Positions 1-5,904 of a stretch of DNA of 7,471 nucleotides are shown here, in pieces. The first letter of the stretch is position 1. Each line of letters begins with the position of its first letter. The DNA is taken from positions 1-7,471 of the forward strand of contig JAGUXG010000162.1 in the NCBI GenBank assembly GCA_020061965.1. The letters run 5' to 3'. The position numbers and the translations under genes were made by a program. This stretch comes from a bacterium. GTDB lineage: Bacteria > UBA9089 > UBA9088 > JAGUXG01. Under the pieces are notes generated by a model. That model ran no database searches, was not told the origin of the DNA, and was given only the letters and a program-made list of their open reading frames with translations.

Positions 1-1
1 A

Positions 2-1267
2 TGGCAAGAATTAGTCCATAGTCCACAGTCCATAGTCCATAGTCAGAAATTGCTTTATCTTTTTTTCTTTATTCTAGGTCTCTCCTTCTGCCATCACTTC
101 CAGACAATCTACATTGTCCCTGCATCTATATTTTTCATAATAGCTACTTTATTGAAAAACTACAGAGAGACACGGAGAAAAAAACCAAAAACAAAACTTC
201 CTTCACTATACACTATACACTCTACACTCTACACTTCTTCAAAGATGCTTTTGATCTTTGTTTTGCCTTTCACTTTATGGATATATCTTCCTTTGCGAGC
301 AAGCTGCGACCCTGCACTCAACTGGGGAGATCCGGATACAACAGAGAAACTCTTTTACCATATCACAGCCAAGCATTACCATGCATATTTTGTCACCTCA
401 CCAAAAATCCTCATACAGAATCTGAAGATTCATATTCCCTTTTTTTCCAAGCAGTTTCCTCTTTACATTCTCTGGCTCTCTGGGATTGGGCTATTCCTTT
501 CAGCAAGAAAGACAAGGATTATTCTCTTTTTTCTTTTGATTATTGTGGTTAATATCCTTCATTCCATAAGATATGGCATCTTAAATATTGAAGATTATTA
601 CCTTCCTTCATTCATCTTGTTCTCTATCTTTATTGGGTTTGGGATGGCAGGCATTGCCAGAAAACCTGGCATATCTCTTCTTTTTCTTATCATTCCCCTT
701 ATCTTGATTGGCAAAAATTATGAAGCCAGCAATAAATCCTCTTACTACCTTGCCTATGATGTTGGGGGCAATATCTTGCGGACAATAGGAGATGCTCCAG
801 TCATCTTTGAATCAAGCGATATCACAGGCTTTCCTATCTCATATCATATGCAGGCGTTAAGAAAAAGACCAGAACTCATTCAAGTAACCCTGTCATTTTT
901 GGGACATCCGTGGTATCCAATCCTTCTTCAAAAAAGACATCCAAAAGAGTTTAGTTTTTCCATCTTGCAGCAGACTTCTGTCCTGAGCCTGAACGACTAT
1001 CTCCATAGGTTTATTGAACATAACATAGCCGCACATTCAATCTACATAGATTCACCTAACTTAATCTGGTCATGGCCACTCATTCCAGCAGGTCTTTTTT
1101 TCAAGGCTCAATCAGGTGGGGAAGAGATACCAGATATATCATTTAGGGTAAGGATTCCAAAATATAAGGACGAGGAGGCTCAGATTACTTTAAAAAATTA
1201 TGTTGCAGCTTATACTCTCGTTGGAAAACAAAAAGAGGCAGAGGCGATTCAAAAAATTTCTCTATAA
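2..1267 (+). CDS. DUF2723-family multi-pass membrane protein (TMEM260/GT117-like), 5'-partial
   Basis: This is the C-terminal part of a DUF2723 (PF11028) protein. That family includes TMEM260-type protein O-mannosyltransferases, so a lipid-linked-sugar glycosyltransferase in the cytoplasmic membrane is likely, but the substrate is unknown. The frame is open from base 2 with no stop, so the true start lies upstream; the TTG at 50 is an internal codon. Numbering from that TTG, helices lie near residues 1-13, 18-36, 66-82, 139-152, 156-170, 183-203 and 208-221. Family signatures are the Y-L-P-L-R-A segment followed by NWGDP (91-95) and the ITAKHY stretch (105-110), then IEDYYLP (180-186). A soluble C-terminal domain follows, with ESSDITGFPISYHMQ at 254-268. 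The catalytic acidic residues expected in the first N-terminal loop are outside the window. Two heptamer repeat arrays are translated in frame, just before residue 1 and at about residues 51-64, both in inter-helix loops. Family assignment is firm; the enzymatic role is inferred. Confidence 0.85.
   Translation, partial: WQELVHSPQSIVHSQKLLYLFFFILGLSFCHHFQTIYIVPASIFFIIATLLKNYRETRRKKPKTKLPSLYTIHSTLYTSSKMLLIFVLPFTLWIYLPLRASCDPALNWGDPDTTEKLFYHITAKHYHAYFVTSPKILIQNLKIHIPFFSKQFPLYILWLSGIGLFLSARKTRIILFFLLIIVVNILHSIRYGILNIEDYYLPSFILFSIFIGFGMAGIARKPGISLLFLIIPLILIGKNYEASNKSSYYLAYDVGGNILRTIGDAPVIFESSDITGFPISYHMQALRKRPELIQVTLSFLGHPWYPILLQKRHPKEFSFSILQQTSVLSLNDYLHRFIEHNIAAHSIYIDSPNLIWSWPLIPAGLFFKAQSGGEEIPDISFRVRIPKYKDEEAQITLKNYVAAYTLVGKQKEAEAIQKISL
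13..44. repeat. Heptamer tandem repeat AGTCCAT/AGTCCAC
   Basis: Four consecutive 7-base units start at 13, 20, 27 and 34 (AGTCCAT, AGTCCAC, AGTCCAT, AGTCCAT), followed by a partial AGTC at 41. The array sits inside the DUF2723 reading frame and is translated as part of a loop between two hydrophobic segments. Read in frame 2 it gives V-H-S-P-Q-S-I-V-H-S. Confidence 0.9.
161..179. repeat. ACAGAG/ACACGGAG dispersed-repeat fragment
   Basis: This purine-rich stretch (ACAGAG followed by ACACGGAG) resembles the CGCAGAG-type repeat seen after the tRNA at 7302-7338. It lies in the DUF2723 frame, 25 bases before the CACTATA array, and encodes the Y-R-E-T-R-R part of a basic inter-helix loop. It is short, so it may simply be coding sequence that happens to match. 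Confidence 0.35.
204..238. repeat. Heptamer tandem repeat CACTATA/CACTCTA, inside coding sequence
   Basis: Five 7-base units are in register: CACTATA (204), CACTATA (211), CACTCTA (218), CACTCTA (225) and a degenerate CACTTCT (232). They are translated as S-L-Y-T-I-H-S-T-L-Y-T-S-S between two predicted membrane helices of the DUF2723 protein. The surrounding lysine/arginine-rich loop appears longer than is usual for the family at this point, which suggests an insertion. The array ends in ACTTCTTCAA (233-242), a 10-mer that recurs at 7442-7451 beside another heptamer array. Confidence 0.9.
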
Positions 1268-1274
1268 TACCAAA

Positions 1275-1303
1275 ATGAAAATGTCCCCTAAGGATGCTAT
1301 AAT
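1275..1303 (+). promoter_or_regulatory. Candidate extended -10 sigma-70 promoter
   Basis: TATAAT at 1298-1303 is preceded by TG at 1295-1296, giving the extended -10 pattern TGnTATAAT. ATGAAA at 1275-1280 matches the -35 consensus at four of six bases with a 17-base spacer. A start near 1310 would leave a leader of about 47 bases before the ATG at 1357. It is well placed to drive the downstream four-gene run. It is a motif match only, and AT-rich spacers yield such matches by chance. Confidence 0.4.
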
Positions 1304-1356
1304 AGCTGTCAATATTTTTCTTTACTTTGGTTTTCACCAGTTATACACTTATAAAG

Positions 1357-1959
1357 ATGGAACTATACCTCATAAGGCACGGAGAATCAAACTGGAACAA
1401 GATTGACCGTGTTCAGGGTCAGAGCAACCCACATTTAAGTAAAAAGGGGAGGGAGCAAGCAGAAGCTGTGGCAGAAAGGCTAAAGAGCCTCAAGTTCTCT
1501 TTTCTCTATTCCTCTCATCTTAAAAGGGCATATCAAACAGCAGAGATTATCTCATCAAAAACCTCTCTTCCAATAAAGGTTGACCTGGGTCTTTCTGAGA
1601 TACACCTCGGTGAATGGGAAGGAAAGGATGGTAAAACCCTTTGGAAGGAGAATGAAACCTTCAGGCAGTGGTTCAAAAAGACAGCCGAGATTTCACCTCC
1701 CCTCGGAGAGACACTCTTTAAGTTTAGAGATAGGGTAAATTCTGCACTCGAAAAGATAATCGCCTCGCACAAAGAAGAGGAGAGATGTATTGTGGTCACC
1801 CATTCTGGAACAATTGGCGTCTGGCTTGCCCATCTTCTTTCAATGGATTTCAATAAGATATGGTCAATTCCAACCTCAAATGCCTCTATCACTATCGTTA
1901 GAGTAGGAAACCCAATATTTTCTTTGGTCTCATTCAACGACACATCACACCTTGGATAA
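1357..1959 (+). CDS. Histidine phosphatase / phosphoglycerate-mutase-like enzyme
   Basis: This 200-residue protein belongs to the histidine phosphatase (PGAM-like) superfamily, whose enzymes use a phospho-histidine intermediate in the cytoplasm. The catalytic R-H-G-E-S is at residues 7-11, with His8 as nucleophile. Arg57 lies in the S-S-H-L-K-R-A motif (52-58), the acidic residue Glu81 in S-E-I-H-L-G-E-W-E-G, and the second catalytic histidine is His149 in V-T-H-S-G. I chose the ATG at 1357 because the family begins only a few residues before RHG; a TTG at 1327 in the same frame would add ten residues without family support. No strong Shine-Dalgarno is visible (only AAAG directly before the ATG). 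The compact size resembles cofactor-independent phosphatases such as alpha-ribazole phosphatase (CobC), phosphoserine phosphatases or broad-specificity sugar phosphatases. No cobamide genes are nearby, so the substrate is left open. It leads an apparent operon, 31 bases ahead of the nnr gene. Confidence 0.9.
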   Translation: MELYLIRHGESNWNKIDRVQGQSNPHLSKKGREQAEAVAERLKSLKFSFLYSSHLKRAYQTAEIISSKTSLPIKVDLGLSEIHLGEWEGKDGKTLWKENETFRQWFKKTAEISPPLGETLFKFRDRVNSALEKIIASHKEEERCIVVTHSGTIGVWLAHLLSMDFNKIWSIPTSNASITIVRVGNPIFSLVSFNDTSHLG

Positions 1960-1990
1960 TTAGTGTAAATAAACAATTAAAAGAGGAAGA

Positions 1991-3511
1991 ATGAAAGTAG
2001 TCACACCAGACCAGATGCAGGAGATAGATAGAAAGGCATCTTGCGATTTTGGCATTCCGAGCCTTATTCTTATGGAGAATGCAGGGATTGCTGCTACAGG
2101 TGTCGTCTTAAAAGAGTTAGAGAGGGTTGGCGGAAGAAATGTTACTATCTTTTGTGGCCCAGGGAACAATGGAGGAGATGGGTTTGTTGTCGCCAGACAC
2201 CTATTTCTCTCAGGTCTTTCTGTCAAGTGTTTTGTTATTCAATCAAAGAAGCAGAGCAAAGAAAGAGAGACAAACTTAAAGATAGTAGAAAGACTTGGCA
2301 TCCCAATCATCACTGACCTTTCGCAGGCACAAGGAGACCTTTTTGTTGATGGACTGCTTGGGACAGGCATATCTAAACCCCCATCTGATGAGATAGCTAA
2401 GTGCATAGATTTTATAAACAGCCAAAATGTTCCAGTCATCTCTTTAGATATTCCATCTGGGCTTTGCGGAGAGAGGGGAATTCCTTTGGGCCCAGCTGTA
2501 AAGGCAGATATAACTGTAACCTTTGGTCTAGCAAAGATTGGTCTTCTTATCTATCCAGGTGCAGATTATGTTGGAAATCTTATCATAGAGCCAATCTCCT
2601 TTCCAGAAGAGCTTTTAGCCTGTCCAAAGATAAAGAGAAATGCTCTCACAAGATGCGAAGCTGCTCTTCTTCTTCCAAAGAGACAGCCTGATGCCCATAA
2701 GGGTCAATGTGGAAAGGTAGTTGTAATAGCTGGTTCTCTCGGGATGACTGGTGCAGCTCTTCTTTGCTCAAAATCTGCTTTGTCTATGGGTGCAGGGCTT
2801 TGTTATCTTGGAATCTCAGAATCTTTGGTAGAGATAATAGGCGCAGGTTTCCTTGAGGTAGTTACTAAACCTCTGCCTGAGACAAAGAAGAGAAGCCTTT
2901 CAGTTTCAGCCTACAATGGAATAATGGAAATGGTAAAGAAAGCAGATGTTATAGTGATTGGCCCAGGTATAGGAAGAGACACAGAGACAAGGAAACTGAT
3001 AAATAGCCTGATAAAAGGGGTAAATATCCCTATAGTTCTTGATGCAGATGGAATATACGCCATAGAAGATATATCAATCCTTAAAGATAAAAAGATTCTG
3101 CTAACTCCACACCAGGCAGAGTTATCTCGCCTTTTGGGGAAAAGCATAGAGGATATAGAGCAAGATAGGGTAGGTATTGCAGAAAGGTTATCCTCTGATT
3201 ATAATATCTCTGTTCTGCTGAAGGGTGCCAGGACAATAATTGTTTCAGAGGGCCAAACCTATATAAACCTGACAGGCTGCTCTGGTATGGCGAAGGCAGG
3301 CTCAGGGGATGTTCTATCCGGGATGATTGCCAGTCTGATAGGTCAGGGTTTATCTGTTAAGGATGCCGCAGTCTTAGGGGCATATCTTCATGGCTTGGCA
3401 GGAGAAGAAGCCTGCAAGGAGAAGACAGAGTATTCTCTTCTTGCTTCGGATATAATCTATCATATTCCAAAGGTGATAAAACAAGTGAAAAACCAATTTA
3501 AGATATTTTAG
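1991..3511 (+). CDS. nnr: Bifunctional NAD(P)H-hydrate epimerase / ADP-dependent (S)-NAD(P)H-hydrate dehydratase
   Basis: This 506-residue enzyme repairs NADHX and NADPHX, hydrated damage products of the reduced cofactors. The N-terminal YjeF_N (NnrE) half interconverts R and S epimers; the C-terminal ribokinase-like (NnrD) half dehydrates the S form, usually using ADP in bacteria. NnrE hallmarks are G-P-G-N-N-G-G-D-G (56-64), D-G-L-L-G-T-G (120-126) and S-L-D-I-P-S-G (151-157), with Asp153 the likely catalytic acid. NnrD hallmarks are H-K-G-Q-C-G-K-V-V-V-I-A-G-S (236-249), G-P-G-I-G (324-328), D-A-D-G (351-354), T-P-H-Q-A-E (372-377) and K-A-G-S-G-D-V-L (435-442), with Asp440 the likely catalytic residue. 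Both halves look intact and the length is normal for the fused form. The ATG at 1991 is preceded by GAGGA at 1983-1987, a short but usable spacing. Its TAG stop is followed by repeat sequence and then a methyltransferase gene in the same frame. Confidence 0.97.
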   Translation: MKVVTPDQMQEIDRKASCDFGIPSLILMENAGIAATGVVLKELERVGGRNVTIFCGPGNNGGDGFVVARHLFLSGLSVKCFVIQSKKQSKERETNLKIVERLGIPIITDLSQAQGDLFVDGLLGTGISKPPSDEIAKCIDFINSQNVPVISLDIPSGLCGERGIPLGPAVKADITVTFGLAKIGLLIYPGADYVGNLIIEPISFPEELLACPKIKRNALTRCEAALLLPKRQPDAHKGQCGKVVVIAGSLGMTGAALLCSKSALSMGAGLCYLGISESLVEIIGAGFLEVVTKPLPETKKRSLSVSAYNGIMEMVKKADVIVIGPGIGRDTETRKLINSLIKGVNIPIVLDADGIYAIEDISILKDKKILLTPHQAELSRLLGKSIEDIEQDRVGIAERLSSDYNISVLLKGARTIIVSEGQTYINLTGCSGMAKAGSGDVLSGMIASLIGQGLSVKDAAVLGAYLHGLAGEEACKEKTEYSLLASDIIYHIPKVIKQVKNQFKIF

Positions 3512-3516
3512 ATCTT

Positions 3517-3565
3517 CGATTGCCAATTGCCGATTAAGATTAAATCTAAAATCGGAAATCAAATT
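3517..3565. repeat. Heptamer-periodic repeat with imperfect palindrome between nnr and methyltransferase
   Basis: The spacer starts with 7-base units CGATTGC (3517), CAATTGC (3524) and CGATTAA (3531). It continues with a second 7-base periodicity: AATCTAA (3543), AATCGGA (3550), AATCAAA (3557). Between them, CCGATT (3530-3535) and AATCGG (3550-3555) form a 6-bp inverted repeat, with a second inner match AGATT/AATCT (3537-3541 and 3543-3547) offset by unpaired A residues. An 11-base word within it (3542-3552) recurs exactly at 7200-7210 after secD. There is no T-tract, so it is not a typical intrinsic terminator. Confidence 0.7.
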
Positions 3566-3568
3566 GAT

Positions 3569-4564
3569 ATGTATTACGCAGATAAAATAGGGATATTGAA
3601 AGATATCTTTGGAGCAAATAAGTTGCATTTAGAGACAGACTCTCTTGTTGTTGATGGTAAATCTTATCCAATAATAGAAGATGTGATTGTTATTTTGGAT
3701 ACAGGGCAATATCCTCTATCCTTAAAAAAGAGGCTCAAAAAAGAAGAGAAGGTGGAGCAGAATAGGGTTGATTTTGCTTCTGATATACAATTTACCTTCG
3801 GTAGCGAGTGGCAAAAGTTCTCTGAGATACTACCAGAGCATGATGAGGAATTTCAAAGATATTTTGATCTAATTGATGTGAATTCCCTTTTAAACTCAAG
3901 GGTCTTGGATTTAGGTTGCGGAATAGGGAGGTGGAGCTATTTCTTAAAGGATAGATGCAAAGAGCTGATATTATTAGATTTTTCAGAGAGCATATTTGTA
4001 GCTCGAAGAAATCTGGCTGAAGCAAAGAATGCAATATTCTTTATGGGAGATTTGATGCATCTACCTTTCAGAGATGATTTTGCTGATTTTATCTTTTCTC
4101 TTGGTGTTCTTCATCATTTGCCAACCAATGGCTTGAATGAAGTGCGTCGCCTTGGTAGATTTTCTCCTTACCTGCTTATCTATCTATATTATTCCTTAGA
4201 TAATAGGCCTATTTACTTTCGTGTTTTGCTATCAATGGTCACACTTATCAGAAATCTGGTCTCAAAGATTAGAAATCCTCTATTTAGATCCATCTTCACC
4301 TATTTAGTGGCTTTGCTTGTCTATACTCCACTTATCTGGTTGGGAAAGGTTGTTAAGCCATTGGGCTTTTCTTCTCGCATCCCGCTCTATGATACCTATT
4401 GTGATAAAGGGTTAAAACGCATATCTCAAGATGTTTATGACAGGTTTTTTACGGGCATAGAGCAGAGATTCAGCAAAAAGGAGATTCTAACTCTGAAGGA
4501 TACCTTTAGCTCAGTAGTTGTCTCGGAACATCTGCCTTATTGGCATTTTATTTGTAAAAGATGA
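3569..4564 (+). CDS. Class I SAM-dependent methyltransferase with Trm112-like N-terminal segment
   Basis: This 331-residue protein carries a Rossmann-type methyltransferase core (Methyltransf_11-like). Motif I V-L-D-L-G-C-G-I-G-R-W is at 112-122, the acidic end of strand 2 at Asp137 (L-L-D-F-S-E), motif II/III G-D-L-M-H-L-P-F at 160-167 and L-G-V-L-H-H-L-P at 178-185. Residues 21-43 (ending in Y-P-I-I-E-D-V-I-V-I-L) resemble the small Trm112p-like domain found ahead of such methyltransferases, but without zinc-binding cysteines. A hydrophobic stretch at about 242-258 followed by K-P-L-G could be membrane-associated or an internal helix. I chose the ATG at 3569; a TTG at 3527 in frame would add 14 residues encoded by repeat sequence and looks spurious. 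The RBS is weak (CGGA at 3553-3556, far upstream). The stop overlaps the folC start (ATGA), suggesting translational coupling. Substrate unknown; small-molecule, lipid or sugar methylation are all possible. Confidence 0.85.
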   Translation: MYYADKIGILKDIFGANKLHLETDSLVVDGKSYPIIEDVIVILDTGQYPLSLKKRLKKEEKVEQNRVDFASDIQFTFGSEWQKFSEILPEHDEEFQRYFDLIDVNSLLNSRVLDLGCGIGRWSYFLKDRCKELILLDFSESIFVARRNLAEAKNAIFFMGDLMHLPFRDDFADFIFSLGVLHHLPTNGLNEVRRLGRFSPYLLIYLYYSLDNRPIYFRVLLSMVTLIRNLVSKIRNPLFRSIFTYLVALLVYTPLIWLGKVVKPLGFSSRIPLYDTYCDKGLKRISQDVYDRFFTGIEQRFSKKEILTLKDTFSSVVVSEHLPYWHFICKR

Positions 4565-5766
4565 TAGATAGCCTCTCATGGCTCGATTTGCTTGGTCAAT
4601 TCAGGATGAGGCTTGGATTAGAAAGGATAGAGAGGCTTCTTTCTCATCTGGCGCATCCAGAAAAAGAGATTAGATTCATTCATATTGCTGGAACAAACGG
4701 CAAAGGCTCTGTTTCAACTATGCTTGCTTCTATCCTAAAAGAGGCAGGATACAGGGTTGGGTCATATACCTCACCACACCTTAAGGCTGTAAATGAAAGG
4801 ATACAGATTGATGGCACTTTAATCTCAGATGATAGATTAGAGAAACTTCTCTTGAGAATAAAAGAGAGGGTAAGTTCCTGGGATGAACCACCAACATACT
4901 TTGAGGTTCTCACTGCTACTTGCTTCCTATACTTTGCCGAGGAGAAGGTTGATGTTGCTGTGATTGAGACAGGGCTTGGTGGAAGGTTGGATGCCACAAA
5001 TATCATCACGCCAATTGCCTCTGTCATCACCAGAATATCACTTGAGCATACCGAGTGGCTTGGTGATACCATAGAAGAGATTGCGAAAGAGAAGGCTGGA
5101 ATCATAAAGAAAGGCATTCCTGTTATCTCTTCTGACCTCTCGGTGATAAGGGATATAGCCCATGAGAGGGGTTCGCCTGTATTTGATGATTTCACTTCCG
5201 AAGGAGGCTATAAAGGCTTCTCCTTTAAGATGGGAGATATTTCTTATGATAACCTTGCTTTACAACTGATTGGGGATCATCAAGTAAAGAATGCCGGATT
5301 AGCCATCGCCTGCCTTTGCGTTTTGAAAGATAATTTACCCGTGAAGGCAGAAGAGATAAGAAAAGGACTATCTTCTGCCTTCATCCCAGCCAGAGCCCAG
5401 ATTATCTCACAGGACCCTTTAATCCTATTGGATGGTGCTCATAATCCAGATGGAGCTTTAGCCCTCTCAAGGTTACTCAAAAAGTATTTCTCTAATTTTA
5501 GGAAGATTCACATTGTGGGAATGTGTGCGGACAAGGATATAAATGGCTTCTTTTCTAACTTAAAGGCAGAAAGGCTTATCCTTACCAAGCCAAAGATAGA
5601 AAGGGCAGCAGAGCCAGAAGTATTGCTGGGAGCGGCAAAGCAATGGACAAAAGAGATAGAGATAATCCCTGACCCTCAAAATGCCCTCATCTTTGCCAAG
5701 AGAATAGCCAGAGCCTCTGAAATGATAGTCGTCTGCGGATCCTTCTATCTTGTGGGAGAAGTATAG
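4561..5766 (+). CDS. folC: Bifunctional dihydrofolate synthase / folylpolyglutamate synthase
   Basis: This 401-residue Mur-ligase-superfamily enzyme attaches L-glutamate, with ATP, to dihydropteroate and/or to reduced folates, retaining folate in the cytoplasm. The P-loop G-T-N-G-K-G-S is at 44-50, T-S-P-H-L at 70-74, N-E-R-I at 78-81 and the family signature E-T-G-L-G-G-R-L-D-A-T-N at 136-147. The segment around 161-181 (L-E-H-T-E-W-L-G through E-K-A-G-I-I-K) matches the central domain, with Glu where many members have Asp before the metal-binding His. The C-terminal domain begins around D-G-A-H-N-P-D-G (301-308) and ends in G-S-F-Y-L-V-G-E (393-400). Length is slightly below the common size of about 420 residues, but no domain is missing. 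The ATG overlaps the upstream methyltransferase TGA by four bases, and no separate Shine-Dalgarno is visible, so coupling is likely. Whether it has both activities cannot be read from sequence. No clear terminator hairpin follows. Confidence 0.95.
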   Translation: MIDSLSWLDLLGQFRMRLGLERIERLLSHLAHPEKEIRFIHIAGTNGKGSVSTMLASILKEAGYRVGSYTSPHLKAVNERIQIDGTLISDDRLEKLLLRIKERVSSWDEPPTYFEVLTATCFLYFAEEKVDVAVIETGLGGRLDATNIITPIASVITRISLEHTEWLGDTIEEIAKEKAGIIKKGIPVISSDLSVIRDIAHERGSPVFDDFTSEGGYKGFSFKMGDISYDNLALQLIGDHQVKNAGLAIACLCVLKDNLPVKAEEIRKGLSSAFIPARAQIISQDPLILLDGAHNPDGALALSRLLKKYFSNFRKIHIVGMCADKDINGFFSNLKAERLILTKPKIERAAEPEVLLGAAKQWTKEIEIIPDPQNALIFAKRIARASEMIVVCGSFYLVGEV

Positions 5767-5804
5767 TATCCCTCCTTTTTAATTTTACTTCAGATGAGTA
5801 AAGT

Positions 5805-5834
5805 GTTACAAAGATTTAATGTGTTGACTATAAT
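5805..5834 (+). promoter_or_regulatory. Candidate upstream promoter in the folC-secD spacer
   Basis: TATAAT at 5829-5834 lies 18 bases after GTTACA (5805-5810), a four-of-six match to the -35 consensus. It would start transcription near 5841 and give secD a leader of about 64 bases, in contrast to the nearer promoter at 5869-5898. The 9-bp inverted repeat at 5808-5844 surrounds its -10 box. Confidence 0.3.
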
Positions 5835-5844
5835 CAATCTTTGT
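5808..5844. promoter_or_regulatory. 9-bp perfect inverted repeat, possible operator
   Basis: ACAAAGATT (5808-5816) is perfectly complementary to AATCTTTGT (5836-5844), separated by 19 bases. The arms flank the TATAAT of the upstream promoter candidate, and their centre-to-centre distance is 28 bases. This suits a dimeric repressor site or an AT-rich hairpin. No T-tract follows, so a terminator for folC is less likely. Function is inferred only. Confidence 0.35.
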
Positions 5845-5868
5845 CTTGCTGATTAGAACAAGAAAAAT

Positions 5869-5898
5869 TTGACATAAATATGAGGCTCAAGGTATAAT
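5869..5898 (+). promoter_or_regulatory. Consensus sigma-70 promoter for secD
   Basis: A perfect TTGACA (5869-5874) and a perfect TATAAT (5893-5898) are separated by 18 bases, one more than the optimum. The -10 box ends six bases before the secD ATG at 5905, so the usual start-site distance puts the +1 on or next to that ATG. It separates secD and the tRNA from the folC operon. Confidence 0.8.
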
Positions 5899-5904
5899 AG
5901 GGCA

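Noticed and set aside
1..21. ATG at base 1 as a gene start
   Set aside because: This frame meets TAG after six codons (19-21) inside the AGTCCAT array.
50..52. TTG at 50 as the start of the DUF2723 gene
   Set aside because: The frame is open upstream to base 2, and the protein begins mid-family at a late helix, so the gene is truncated by the window edge rather than starting here.
13..238. CRISPR array
   Set aside because: Units are 7 bases long and contiguous, without the 20-40 base repeats and unique spacers of CRISPR.
4720..4730. Possible defect in folC from Glu instead of Asp in the L-E-H-T-E-W-L-G motif (around residues 161-168)
   Set aside because: The metal-binding His is kept, the change is conservative, and I recall Glu variants in other bacterial FolC proteins, so loss of function is not supported.
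4680..5195. Long minus-strand frame opposite folC
   Set aside because: It is the antisense shadow of a well-supported gene, with no recognisable domain and no RBS; the same applies to the minus-strand frames opposite the phosphatase and secD.
5767..5790. Rho-independent terminator after folC
   Set aside because: There is a T-rich run (5774-5780) but no GC-rich stem before it.
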